Source of the DNA: Pedobacter cryoconitis
GTDB lineage: Bacteria > Bacteroidota > Bacteroidia > Sphingobacteriales > Sphingobacteriaceae
DNA: 64,000 nt
Assembly: GCF_014207135.1 (NCBI RefSeq)
Contig: NZ_JACHCC010000002.1
Span: forward strand, 1-64,000
Reading direction: 5' to 3'
In this document: one piece after another, positions 1 to 7,503 of the stretch
How the letters are laid out: the number at the start of each line of letters is the position of its first letter
Numbering within the stretch: position 1 is the stretch's first letter
Notes under the pieces: generated by a model
What the model was told of the DNA's origin: nothing
Database searches by the model: none
The model's input: the letters and a program-made list of their open reading frames with translations, nothing else
Translations under genes and position numbers: made by a program

Positions 1-37
1 TGAACTCCTTGGGGTAAGCTTTTCTTTCTCGTGACAT
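1..37 (-). CDS. IS3-type transposase OrfA, 5' end only
   Basis: Reading the minus strand from 37 gives an ATG followed by MSRERKAYPKEF, which then runs off the window. This opening resembles the N-terminus of IS3-family OrfA transposases of Bacteroidota, in which an HTH domain follows directly. Only 12 codons are visible, so the family call rests on recognition of the start alone. The inverted repeat of the element should lie just upstream, between about 38 and 120. A 7-bp hairpin (GTAGCAA, 5-nt loop, TTGCTAC) at 84-102 lies in that stretch, but I cannot fix the element's end. Confidence 0.5.
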   Translation of the reverse strand, partial: MSRERKAYPKEF

Positions 38-232
38 AGTCTGTTAAGTTATTAAATTCCCTTAACTTACTGTCTGTTCAAATGTAGCAACTCCATTGCT
101 ACTGAAGGGCACACCAAAATTCGGCCGAGTAAAAGCCACTAAGAAAGTATGCAGTAGTTTCTAATAGAACATTTCACGAAAATATCGTGAGGTTTTTAAA
201 AATAAGGCGAAATACATAAGAAATTTAATCAA

Positions 233-1336
233 ATGACATTTTTAGAAATTATACGTGATCCATCAACAATACTCCCTATTAGATATACTGGGTCTTTCAG
301 GGAAGCATTGAAAGAGAAAATTCAACATTTCGGACAAGTTATCGACAATTCCGATAATTTATCTATGGCTATAGAAGGGATAAACTTAGATCAGGCAGTC
401 TTTAAAAAAAGAAATAAGATTTTAAGGAACGGGATTTTAAATACAATTGATGCCTACTATGAGGGAGATCCTAGCAAAGCATATCGCATTTTAAGTACTG
501 CATTAAAAGAATCTAACCTTACAGGATATCTAAATAAAGAGTTCGAGCTCCCTGAAAATTCTAATCTTTTTCGAATTAGAAAAGAGACCAAAAACTATCC
601 TTTATCAAAGGAGGAACTATTTCATATTCCTTTTGAACTGAGAAGTAAAGTAAGTACACAGCGTTATAGCATTCCTGGGTTACCCTCTTTATATCTCGCA
701 AACTCTATTTACGTTGCATGGGAGGAAATGAGAAGACCAGGTTTCAACGAGATTCACGCGACTAGGATCGTTAACAACCGTCCTCTTATGCTGCTAGATT
801 TGACCAATGATATTTTTGCAAGAAATAAGCATCTCGTTGATAACTTATCCTATAACTGGCAGTTGTTATATAAAGTTATGGCATGGCCATTAATTGCAGC
901 ATGTTCTGTCAAAGTTCAAAACACCGAAGATCCATTTAAGCCTGAGTATATCATACCACAACTCTTATTGCAATGGGTTAACAAAAATACTGTTTATGGC
1001 ATCAAGTATTCATCAACACATATTGATTTGAATAAATCAGCTCATGAAGGTCTCTTTTACAACGTTGTAATTCCAGTTAGAACATTCAAAATAGAAAGAG
1101 GGCAGTGTCATGAATTGAAAAACACTTTCAAATCGACACGGGTTATACCCTTACAGATTAGGCAATTCATAACTTTTTCAGATCGTTTAGATCACCAGAC
1201 ATCGATCTTGGATAATGTTAATCCCGATATAAGCGGCGTCGAATTGATTGAAGGTCACTTGCAAAAATACTCGTCAACTATTTTCGGAATTCTTGAACAT
1301 AACCTTAACGGAATTGAACTTGAAACTTTCGATTAA
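233..1336 (+). CDS. RES-domain protein (NAD+-degrading toxin family)
   Basis: The protein has 367 residues. The central part carries RES-domain hallmarks: an FRIR motif at 113-116, an R-Y-S-x-P-G-x-P segment at 144-151, LYLA at 153-156 and A-W-E-E at 162-165. RES proteins cleave NAD+ by hydrolysis or phosphorolysis and usually act as toxins paired with an Xre-type antitoxin encoded just upstream. Here the upstream neighbour is the IS element and no antitoxin gene is adjacent. The roughly 110-residue N-terminal extension and long C-terminus make it much larger than classical toxins of about 150-230 residues, more like the two-domain RES proteins of defence loci. Domain call fairly sure, biological role inferred. 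Confidence 0.7.
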   Translation: MTFLEIIRDPSTILPIRYTGSFREALKEKIQHFGQVIDNSDNLSMAIEGINLDQAVFKKRNKILRNGILNTIDAYYEGDPSKAYRILSTALKESNLTGYLNKEFELPENSNLFRIRKETKNYPLSKEELFHIPFELRSKVSTQRYSIPGLPSLYLANSIYVAWEEMRRPGFNEIHATRIVNNRPLMLLDLTNDIFARNKHLVDNLSYNWQLLYKVMAWPLIAACSVKVQNTEDPFKPEYIIPQLLLQWVNKNTVYGIKYSSTHIDLNKSAHEGLFYNVVIPVRTFKIERGQCHELKNTFKSTRVIPLQIRQFITFSDRLDHQTSILDNVNPDISGVELIEGHLQKYSSTIFGILEHNLNGIELETFD

Positions 1337-1643
1337 AATTTAAAAATTATACTACTAAAAAGACCCCGATCTAATGACCAGGGCTTAACTTTTCCATCTA
1401 CTCCACTCGTATTGCATTCGCCAAATTCTTCAATTCTTGTATGAATTTAAGCACATGAAGTTCCAGTTTGGGATCGAATCGAGATTAAAGGATTTTGAGT
1501 CTTTTTGTCATGAAGTAAATATGGTTATGAATTACTAGATTACGAATCCTTTACTTATTCTAGTATGAAATCCAATGCACTTTATCTTGTTGTTTTTTTG
1601 ATATAAAAACAACGTAATTCCCTCTTATATTCTTTTAGTGTTT
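1337..1643. other. Intergenic, convergent genes, no gene seen
   Basis: This 307-bp gap separates the RES gene from the convergent gene ending at 1644. I see no coding region. A weak imperfect hairpin near 1361-1387 (CCC of a GACCCC segment against GGG of an AGGGC segment) could end transcription but has no convincing T-tract. The rest is AT-rich and unstructured to the eye. Confidence 0.4.
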
Positions 1644-2135
1644 TCACTTCTTCAACCGAAAACACCCCATAAAATACTCCAATATCTCCTCCGGCAGCAA
1701 CCCGCTTATCTTACAGACCATCTTAAAATCGAATGACAACTCTAACACCGATCCATCTTCTAACCTAATTTCAGATGATATATCGTTAACCATAGCATAT
1801 TCGTTTTCCCATTGCCTCATGATTATCCTGCTTCGCTTAAGCTTCTCTTTATCAGACAGGTCTTCTTCATAATACAATGCGGTAAAAAAACTCATGTAAA
1901 ACCTGGTAATATCCGACATCGCTACGCCTTTAATCGCATTACCTTTATCAGACAACAGACAATCCCAGATAATATCAACCTGTACTGCACCAGCCTGATC
2001 AGCCTGTCCACTAAAAAAAGCATAAAAAGAAACAGCGTCTACAAATTCCTGAAGCAGAGACCGGACATCTATTTTCGTCGCAGTAGTTGTTATCCTGAAA
2101 TCTTCAGGATAACAGAGTGTTTTAATCTCTCTCAT
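1644..2135 (-). CDS. Hypothetical protein, second gene of coupled pair
   Basis: A 163-residue protein without a recognised family. It is mostly helical by eye, acidic in the second half, and lacks signal peptide or membrane segments, so it is probably cytosolic. Its ATG lies inside the last codons of the upstream gene (14-bp overlap at 2122-2135), which points to translational coupling and a joint function with the HTH-like protein before it. No catalytic motif is visible. The antisense reading frame at 1812-2150 is a shadow. Confidence 0.65.
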   Translation of the reverse strand: MREIKTLCYPEDFRITTTATKIDVRSLLQEFVDAVSFYAFFSGQADQAGAVQVDIIWDCLLSDKGNAIKGVAMSDITRFYMSFFTALYYEEDLSDKEKLKRSRIIMRQWENEYAMVNDISSEIRLEDGSVLELSFDFKMVCKISGLLPEEILEYFMGCFRLKK

Positions 2136-2760
2136 GAGCCAACAGACTAGTTTCTAAATACAAACATCCTTTGTTAGCCTTTTTAACCTGCGTTAAAGCC
2201 AGTTCAGATTCTACTTCACACAGCTCATTTAATATTTCTTTAATATGATCCGGATTAACCGTCTTCTTTAAAAACTTGTTGATAGCTAGAAATACTTCCA
2301 ATGGAAGGCGAGGTTTACAGAAGTATCCATGCCTGATTAACAAAGAAATCGCATACCTAACCGCCAATAAACCAAGCTCATCAATCTCCGCTTCAATATC
2401 GAATTTTTCTTCGAGCATAAAACGCAACTCCTTCGTTCCTTCGGGAGTAATTACCCCACAGACATAAACAATCTTGAATCCATAATTTATACTTTCCATT
2501 TGTACCATTACAGTTTCTCCATAATCAACAGGAGGTAAGAAATCCATGAAACTCCTTTCTTCCAATGCCTTTGCAATCCTTTTTAACACCACTATAGGAT
2601 AATCAGGAGCCTGAAACATTTCAACCCCTGCAACATACTCATCTGGTTGTCCTATTAAAAAAGACAATTGTTCTGCGCTGTATCCTTTAGCAATTCTTTT
2701 CATCATTACCCTGTAAACGGTTGCCAGGTGTATTTCTGTGATTTTTGTCATGTGTTCCAT
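2122..2760 (-). CDS. Putative HTH (XRE-like) N-terminal protein
   Basis: A 212-residue cytosolic protein. Residues about 12-65 look like a divergent XRE helix-turn-helix: a helix with repeated Met and Lys, then Y-S-A-E-Q-L-S-F-L-I-G, then a second helix and a K-R-I-A-K-A-L segment typical of the last HTH helix. The remaining two thirds is unrecognised. It is the first gene of a two-gene operon that overlaps the next gene by 14 bp. A start at 2751 (fourth codon) is possible. It could be a regulator of its partner or a member of the paralogous HTH-like hypotheticals common in Pedobacter; function is not known to me. Confidence 0.55.
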   Translation of the reverse strand: MEHMTKITEIHLATVYRVMMKRIAKGYSAEQLSFLIGQPDEYVAGVEMFQAPDYPIVVLKRIAKALEERSFMDFLPPVDYGETVMVQMESINYGFKIVYVCGVITPEGTKELRFMLEEKFDIEAEIDELGLLAVRYAISLLIRHGYFCKPRLPLEVFLAINKFLKKTVNPDHIKEILNELCEVESELALTQVKKANKGCLYLETSLLAHERD

Positions 2761-3322
2761 GTTGTTGAATTTAAATTAGTTATGATTATACTATTGAGAA
2801 ATTTTGGCATAGCGATGCCATTGGGATTAAATCCCGGTTTTAGATAGGGTGGAGAAAGGAAGAGAAGTGATTATCAGCCAGGATGCTTAATAATTATAGC
2901 TCTGGATATAATTTGGAAGAAGATGATTTGATTGAGGAGATTTTCCATTGCTTAAGTTTTAAAAGTATTTAAAGCAATGATCTTTGGGAGGGAGCGTCAA
3001 ATAGAATAAGAGCGCTCCCCGTACACTATAACACCCCCTAGGATAGGCGAGAACGAGTTCTCTTTGTGCGTATACGGAGAGCGCCCGTATTTCTACAAAG
3101 ATATAGAAACCGGGCATTTTATCATCCATAACTTTACGCACATTCAGATTCCTAGGTCTGTTATAGTAAAGTTTCTTTGATTTAAAATACCATATTATTC
3201 ATTATGAGCAGGTAAAAATCCTGCCAACTAATTGTAGGTTAAAATTAATATTTAAACTTTAAAATAAAAAATAAATCTTTAATTAAGATTTGTATATTCA
3301 TATTGAACTAAAATTTATTCAT
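2761..3322. other. Divergent intergenic region with a structured element
   Basis: This 562-bp region separates the divergent gene starts at 2760 and 3323. Its centre holds the palindromic element described at 3011-3115. The flanks are AT-rich and presumably carry the two promoters, but I cannot point to a convincing -7/-33 pair. A 60-codon frame on the minus strand (2959-3141) runs straight through the palindromes and is more likely a by-product of them than a gene. Confidence 0.45.
3011..3115. repeat. Two adjacent imperfect palindromes (structured repeat candidate)
   Basis: Three nested or adjacent inverted repeats are visible. The outer stem pairs 3011-3026 (AGCGCTCCCCGTACAC) with 3066-3084. 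Inside it GAGAAC (3049-3054) pairs with GTTCTC (3057-3062). Directly next to it GCCCG (3083-3087) plus TTTCTA (3090-3095) pairs with TAGAAA (3104-3109) plus CGGGC (3111-3115). The arrangement is more GC-rich than its surroundings. It may be a dispersed palindromic repeat, a miniature element or a folded RNA. No terminal repeats or target duplication could be fixed. Confidence 0.5.
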
Positions 3323-3937
3323 ATGGCTATAATCAAATATGACCAGGCAGACATTATCCCTATAGTTATTACTGTTTTAAATTTTTGTAATGTTGATTTA
3401 GCTAGTTATGGTTACAGGTTCGTTATAGAAAATGAACTTCCGCATTTGAAAGATTTTGTTGAAGAGGAGATTAATCCGGTTTTGTATTTTGAAATTATGG
3501 AAGCCTCTGATCATGGAATTCCTAAAAATATGTTGAAAGGTAATGAATTGATTTTTGAGGCCTTAAAAACACTAACGATTATACATGACATCGACTTGGT
3601 TGATCTGTTGTTTAATAATGAGAGAATCAGGGAATTGTCTGGTGATCTTTATGAAAACCTCGATCATTATGCTGATATCTCGATTGAGGATGGAGACCTC
3701 ATTTTTGGTATTTCAATGTCCTTTTATGATATCAGCAATGTTTGCTACTTTCTTTGCCAGCTCATGCTTTACCAGGAGCTAGATTATGATAGCTTCGAAA
3801 AAGATGGACTAATGGGAACTGGTTCGGAAAAAGTGGGTTCACTGGATACTTCCAACAGCAGTGTGTCAATCGTGTATGATCTGATTGAAAAAATGCAGGA
3901 ATTTCAGGATATAATTCTGGATGGAAAATGGGAATAA
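3323..3937 (+). CDS. Hypothetical acidic protein
   Basis: The longest frame opens at a TTG at 3290, but the ATG at 3323 (MAIIKYDQ) gives a natural start and a product of 204 residues. The protein is acidic, soluble, and rich in short hydrophobic helices. No family, catalytic motif, signal peptide or membrane segment is recognised. It stands alone, with the 11-bp tandem repeat and a long inverted repeat just downstream that may end its transcript. Confidence 0.6.
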   Translation: MAIIKYDQADIIPIVITVLNFCNVDLASYGYRFVIENELPHLKDFVEEEINPVLYFEIMEASDHGIPKNMLKGNELIFEALKTLTIIHDIDLVDLLFNNERIRELSGDLYENLDHYADISIEDGDLIFGISMSFYDISNVCYFLCQLMLYQELDYDSFEKDGLMGTGSEKVGSLDTSNSSVSIVYDLIEKMQEFQDIILDGKWE

Positions 3938-3969
3938 TTTGGTCAACCAGGGGTAGGGTACCAATCGTC

Positions 3970-4002
3970 GTGAGTGCATGGTGAGTGCATGGTGAGTGCA
4001 TG
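3970..4002 (+). repeat. Three tandem copies of an 11-bp repeat
   Basis: The unit GTGAGTGCATG occurs three times head to tail at 3970-3980, 3981-3991 and 3992-4002 without mismatch. The last copy is also the left arm of the inverted repeat at 3993-4056. Confidence 0.85.
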
Positions 4003-4056
4003 TCAAGTCCATGTATTTTGAGCTAGTTAAAAACACATGGACTTACCATGCACTCA
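3993..4056. terminator. Long inverted repeat, possible terminator or cruciform
   Basis: The 22-nt arm at 3993-4014 pairs with the arm at 4035-4056 with only two mismatches in the middle, leaving a 20-nt AT-rich loop. There is no T-tract right after it, so a role as intrinsic terminator for the gene ending at 3937 is possible but not typical. A second partial copy of the motif (TGCACTGACTCA) follows at about 4071. Confidence 0.5.
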
Positions 4057-4148
4057 GGTTAAAATGAAGATGCACTGACTCAAACCTTAACTCCCTGGTC
4101 ACCCAAATTAAGGTCCAGCCAGCTCCAGCTAACAGATAGCCACAACCG

Positions 4149-4188
4149 GACAATTCCAGACAATAGCAGACAATTCCAGACATTCAGT
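4149..4188 (+). repeat. Decamer array A (GACAATTCCA type)
   Basis: Ten-base units follow each other without spacer: GACAATTCCA (4149-4158), GACAATAGCA (4159-4168), GACAATTCCA (4169-4178) and a decayed GACATTCAGT (4179-4188). The array ends about 60 bp before the start of the GK-rich gene at 4250. A closely similar array precedes the next gene. The 10-bp period places each unit on the same face of the helix, as expected for a multi-site protein-binding element, but this is an inference. Confidence 0.8.
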
Positions 4189-4249
4189 CTAGTACATGAT
4201 TATTTTTTTTCTGAATGACTTACATTGTTCAAATTCTAAAATAAATATC

Positions 4250-5026
4250 ATGGCAATTTTTCAAGGTAAATTTTTAACGGGGGTCATCGGTAAGCTTATA
4301 TTCAGAGAATTAAAAGGCAAGCAAATAGTTTCTGCAAAAACCGGGAAAAAGAAAATAAAACAAACATTAGGAACGAAAGGAGCATCGAATACCTTTGGGT
4401 TGGCTAGTCGCCTGGGTAAAAACATTCGGGCTATTTTTCAGAACCTGGTTAATGAAAATGCAGATGATGAATATGTATCCCGTTTAACGGGTGAGCTGAA
4501 CATTTCGCTAACTGCTAGCAGGGACTTTGAGACCCGCATTTTTCATTTTGAGAAAAATAGTTTTAACGGCCTTTCAGGTTTTGAGTTCAATATCAACTCG
4601 CCATTAAAAAAGATCTTAAATTTAAAGCCGAAGGTTAATTTAGAAAATGGAAATCTCAAGGTTTCATTACCATCCATACTATCACCATTAAAGCTGCTTT
4701 TTCCGCTAAATTCAACAAAATGCAAGCTGATTGTAGCCGTTGGGTTAATTCGTTTAAAAGATGGAAAAAGAGTTCTTAATGCTGAAAAGCAAACGTTGTT
4801 AATAGAAAAAGAGAAACCCATACCTGGGGCAATGGATTTTCTATTCAAAGTACCTGATGGCTGTTTATGCATTGTCAGTTTATTTCTCGACTACTTCAAT
4901 GATAATATTCCAATAAACAGCAAAAAGTTTAATCCGGCAATTATTTGTGATGCGGTAATAAGCCCTGGGCATTTTCAAAATCTTGACCAACGTAGCTGGG
5001 TAGATATGCCAGGTCTTATATTCTAA
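4250..5026 (+). CDS. GK-rich N-terminal protein related in style to DUF6266
   Basis: The frame opens at 4196 inside the repeat region; the ATG at 4250 (MAIFQGKF) matches the style of the next gene's start and gives 258 residues. The first 60 residues are basic and Gly/Lys-rich with an N-T-F-G-L-A-S-R-L-G-K stretch. The rest is beta-rich by eye with two I-N-S-P/S-I-L-S-P type segments. No signal peptide is visible. Its N-terminus, size class, decamer array and intrinsic terminator are all shared with the DUF6266 gene that follows, so I think the two belong to one functional type. Function unknown. Confidence 0.65.
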   Translation: MAIFQGKFLTGVIGKLIFRELKGKQIVSAKTGKKKIKQTLGTKGASNTFGLASRLGKNIRAIFQNLVNENADDEYVSRLTGELNISLTASRDFETRIFHFEKNSFNGLSGFEFNINSPLKKILNLKPKVNLENGNLKVSLPSILSPLKLLFPLNSTKCKLIVAVGLIRLKDGKRVLNAEKQTLLIEKEKPIPGAMDFLFKVPDGCLCIVSLFLDYFNDNIPINSKKFNPAIICDAVISPGHFQNLDQRSWVDMPGLIF

Positions 5027-5049
5027 AATTTACTCAATCATCTTGTTCT

Positions 5050-5082
5050 GGCTTTCCTAAAAAGGAGAGCCTTTTTTGTTTT
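5050..5082 (+). terminator. Rho-independent terminator
   Basis: GGCTTTCC (5050-5057) pairs with GGAGAGCC (5064-5071) around a six-base loop and is followed by six T residues (5072-5077). It ends the gene stopping at 5026 and separates it from decamer array B. Confidence 0.85.
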
Positions 5083-5111
5083 TTATGAAAAAATATGCCC
5101 CAATCAGACCG

Positions 5112-5156
5112 GACAATTGCAGACAATTCCGGACAATACCAGACAATACCGGACAT
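5112..5156 (+). repeat. Decamer array B (GACAATNCCR type)
   Basis: Units GACAATTGCA (5112-5121), GACAATTCCG (5122-5131), GACAATACCA (5132-5141) and GACAATACCG (5142-5151) are contiguous, and a partial GACAT unit follows. The array is of the same sequence and period as array A and also ends a short distance (about 120 bp) upstream of a GK-rich gene. Both arrays share the decay to GACAT in the last unit. Confidence 0.8.
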
Positions 5157-5275
5157 CTCAATCTGATTTTGAGTTTTTTATGAATTATTAATATACTTTC
5201 GTTTAACGAGTTCAAGCTACCGGTATGCATTCGACTTGAGTTAACAGAATAATTCACATTTTAAAATTTAAGACA

Positions 5276-5938
5276 ATGGCTGTAATTAAAACAGGAATCC
5301 TTGGTGGATTCTCAGGAAAAGTTGGAACAGTAATAGGTGCTAAATGGCATGATCTGGATGTTATTAAAGCAATACCTAAAAAAACAAGTAAAAAAGCAAC
5401 TCAGACACAGGCCGATCAGCGCATTAAGTTTGGATTGGTAACTCATTTCTTTAGTGATCTGAAAGATGTCATAGATCTTGGATATCAATCAAAGAACAAA
5501 TCGATGAGCCCTATGAATGCTGCAGTTCAACATCATTTGAATAATGCGGTTACCGGGATATCCCCAAATTTTACGCTTGATTATGCGAAGGTCATGATGA
5601 CTTCGGGCAAATTGAAAAGTGCTGAGAATATATTAGGTACTGCTGCTGCAGGGAGGAAGATTATGGTCAGCTGGGACTTTGATCCTGAAGACTATAAAGA
5701 AGCTGTGAGGGCGGAACGTGCAACTGATAAAGCTTTGCTAGTGGTCTATGATGAAACGAAAAAGCTCTTTCTGAATTCGGCACGTAGTGCTGTAAGGTCA
5801 AGTGGTAAATTGGAAGTAATCATGCCGCGAATGACTGTAGCTGGTAACAGTTTACATGCCTATCTCTATTTCACTACAAAGGATGATAAAATTGCATCTA
5901 CAAGTGCATATCTGGGACCATTGAAAGCGGTGGCCTAA
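5276..5938 (+). CDS. DUF6266 family protein
   Basis: A 220-residue protein that opens with the G-I-L-G-G-F-S-G-K-V-G-T-V-I-G signature and continues with a basic, Thr/Gln-rich segment (T-Q-T-Q-A-D-Q-R-I-K-F-G) as in DUF6266 proteins, which are frequent and often multi-copy in Pedobacter and Sphingobacterium. The C-terminal half is beta-rich. There is no signal peptide. It is flanked by decamer array B upstream and a strong terminator downstream, so it is its own transcription unit. The biochemical role of DUF6266 is not known to me; a structural or secreted assembly protein is conceivable. Confidence 0.8.
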   Translation: MAVIKTGILGGFSGKVGTVIGAKWHDLDVIKAIPKKTSKKATQTQADQRIKFGLVTHFFSDLKDVIDLGYQSKNKSMSPMNAAVQHHLNNAVTGISPNFTLDYAKVMMTSGKLKSAENILGTAAAGRKIMVSWDFDPEDYKEAVRAERATDKALLVVYDETKKLFLNSARSAVRSSGKLEVIMPRMTVAGNSLHAYLYFTTKDDKIASTSAYLGPLKAVA

Positions 5939-5945
5939 TTATGAT

Positions 5946-5980
5946 AGCCCGGCAGTTTATAAGCCCTGCCGGGCTTTTTA
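5946..5980 (+). terminator. Rho-independent terminator
   Basis: AGCCCGGCAG (5946-5955) pairs perfectly with CTGCCGGGCT (5966-5975), followed by a T run (5975-5979). It ends the DUF6266 gene. Confidence 0.92.
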
Positions 5981-6008
5981 ATCTTTGTTAAACCTTTTAA
6001 ATATTAAA

Positions 6009-6407
6009 ATGATGAATGCGAAAATTATCAAATTACCCGTGATAAATGATTTACCACGGAGTATCAATACACCCTTCAAGGGAACGGAATTTATAGTGTT
6101 ATTTGTCTCTTTATTATTGATTTGGTGTTTTGCACCTGGTTTGATCCTTCAAATAGACGGTACTGCTGGCAGCGTAGATCAAAGTATCTGGCTCCTGGTT
6201 ATACTAAGCCTGATCAGTTTCTTATTGATTACAGCTTTATGCTGGTGGTTATTACATCGTGCCTGGTCAATGATGGGTTTACCTTCGGTATCTACTATGG
6301 TTTCACAATTTAATTCTCTGACGCTATGGCAACAATTAAGCTTTTATTGGGCATCATTTGTTTCGCTGTTACTGGCAGCTTTGGGCTGCTTAATCGCAAT
6401 CTGTTAA
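6009..6407 (+). CDS. Small membrane protein, holin-like
   Basis: The frame opens with a TTG at 5985; the ATG at 6009 is a better start and gives 132 residues. Three hydrophobic helices are evident (about residues 25-45, 58-80 and 105-130), separated by short polar turns. Its last 82 bases overlap the start of a CHAP-domain hydrolase, an arrangement known from holin-endolysin modules of phages, where the holin lets the hydrolase reach the wall. There is no family-level match that I recognise, so holin is an inference from topology and neighbour. Confidence 0.6.
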   Translation: MMNAKIIKLPVINDLPRSINTPFKGTEFIVLFVSLLLIWCFAPGLILQIDGTAGSVDQSIWLLVILSLISFLLITALCWWLLHRAWSMMGLPSVSTMVSQFNSLTLWQQLSFYWASFVSLLLAALGCLIAIC

Positions 6408-6904
6408 TACTAGGAGATAATGAGCTGTCTGAGGCTAAGAACCGGAACTTACTGGTGCAAATTGCAGAAAAGGAAATAGGAGTAAGGGAAGAAAGTGGGA
6501 ATAATGATGGGCTTAGGGTAGAGTCTTATTTATCCAGTGTCAATTTGAAAAGAGGGCAACCCTGGTGTGCCGGATTTGTAAGCTGGGTTTACGCTCAGGC
6601 CGGATATACCAGACCACGCTCAGGATGGACGCCAGATCTCTTTCCTTCATCGCGCTTAGCTCGTTCAGCGTTGCCGGGAAATTTATTAGGGATCTATTTT
6701 CCTGAATTGAAAAGGATGGCTCATGTTGGCTTAATTGTGAAGCAACAAGGTGATTGGATAATCTCTATCGAGGGTAATACAAATGTAATAGGAAGCAGGG
6801 AAGGGGATGGCGTTTACAAAAAAAGCAGACATATAAAGACTATTTACAGGTTCTCTGATTGGGTAAAAGAGAACGATATGAATAGAAATAATTTGCATAG
6901 ATAA
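6326..6904 (+). CDS. CHAP-domain peptidoglycan hydrolase (endolysin-like)
   Basis: A 192-residue protein with a short hydrophobic N-terminal stretch (residues 5-28; signal or anchor) followed by a CHAP amidase/endopeptidase domain. The catalytic Cys is C81 in G-Q-P-W-C-A-G-F-V, the His is H133 in M-A-H-V-G-L-I, and the polar third position is probably E149 or N151 in I-E-G-N-T-N. The family cleaves peptidoglycan cross-bridges or the stem amide. The start codon lies 82 bases inside the upstream membrane protein gene; no later ATG precedes the domain, so the overlap is real unless an alternative start codon is used. Confidence 0.8.
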   Translation: MATIKLLLGIICFAVTGSFGLLNRNLLILGDNELSEAKNRNLLVQIAEKEIGVREESGNNDGLRVESYLSSVNLKRGQPWCAGFVSWVYAQAGYTRPRSGWTPDLFPSSRLARSALPGNLLGIYFPELKRMAHVGLIVKQQGDWIISIEGNTNVIGSREGDGVYKKSRHIKTIYRFSDWVKENDMNRNNLHR

Positions 6905-7132
6905 TCTTTTTACTATATCTATTTATGTAAATTTTAAATATTGATAATAATATTTCTTTTATGTCAAATAATAGTGTTAAATTATGTTGTAACTAACCTA
7001 TTATTATCCTTGAAAAACAGAAAATCACTTTGGAGTGAAATTTTGGATTTACGTCCGATTATACCGCCATGAAGCATGCCGGCAAAACTCCGTCAAATAA
7101 TTCAGATAATTTAAAATCTTAATCCTGATACT

Positions 7133-7396
7133 ATGGACCCTACGGATAAAATGGATGTCTTAATCAATGCTCTGGCTGAAATGAAAGGTTTAAAGGAACC
7201 GGAAACAAATGGAAAGACAGGGAAAGATTTGCTCGATATAAATGATCTTAAATTACTATTCCGTATTACTGAGAGAACAATACTACGCTGGCGCGACAGC
7301 GGAAAATTAAAGTTTATCAGGATTGTGGGGTGTATTTATTTTAAATGGGAGGATATTGTGCCTTTACTAGAGAGTAAATCTAAAACGAAAAGTTAG
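7133..7396 (+). CDS. Helix-turn-helix protein, excisionase/MerR type
   Basis: An 87-residue protein whose C-terminal half (L-L-D-I-N-D-L-K-L-L-F-R-I-T-E-R-T-I, then R-W-R-D-S-G-K-L) matches the HTH_17 winged helix of excisionases and MerR-like DNA-binding proteins, ending with the usual F-K-W-E-D-I. Such proteins accompany mobile elements in Bacteroidota or act as small repressors. No integrase is in the window. It follows the lysis-like pair after 228 bp and could regulate it; that is an inference. Confidence 0.75.
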   Translation: MDPTDKMDVLINALAEMKGLKEPETNGKTGKDLLDINDLKLLFRITERTILRWRDSGKLKFIRIVGCIYFKWEDIVPLLESKSKTKS

Positions 7397-7455
7397 TTGT
7401 TATAGTTGCCAATCAACCGCGGGTATGCGCCATACATGCCTGTGGTTATTAAACG

Positions 7456-7490
7456 ATTACTTCCTGCCATGGATTTGGCAGGAAGTGATC
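7456..7490. terminator. Bidirectional stem-loop between convergent genes
   Basis: ACTTCCTGCCA (7459-7469) pairs perfectly with TGGCAGGAAGT (7476-7486) and the stem is extended by GAT/ATC. It lies between the HTH gene (+) and the secreted-protein gene (-). T-tracts are weak on both sides. Confidence 0.65.
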
Positions 7491-7503
7491 TAAAGTATCT
7501 CAA

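Noticed and set aside
1450..1500. GGATCGAATC segment resembling a tRNA T-arm
   Set aside because: No acceptor or anticodon stem could be built around it, so it is not called a tRNA or attachment site.
2959..3141. 60-codon minus-strand frame (MRKVMDDK...)
   Set aside because: The frame runs through the palindromic element, and its composition follows from the repeats. No start context or homologous pattern supports a gene.
4149..5156. Decamer arrays as a CRISPR
   Set aside because: The units are contiguous 10-mers without spacers and no cas gene is present.
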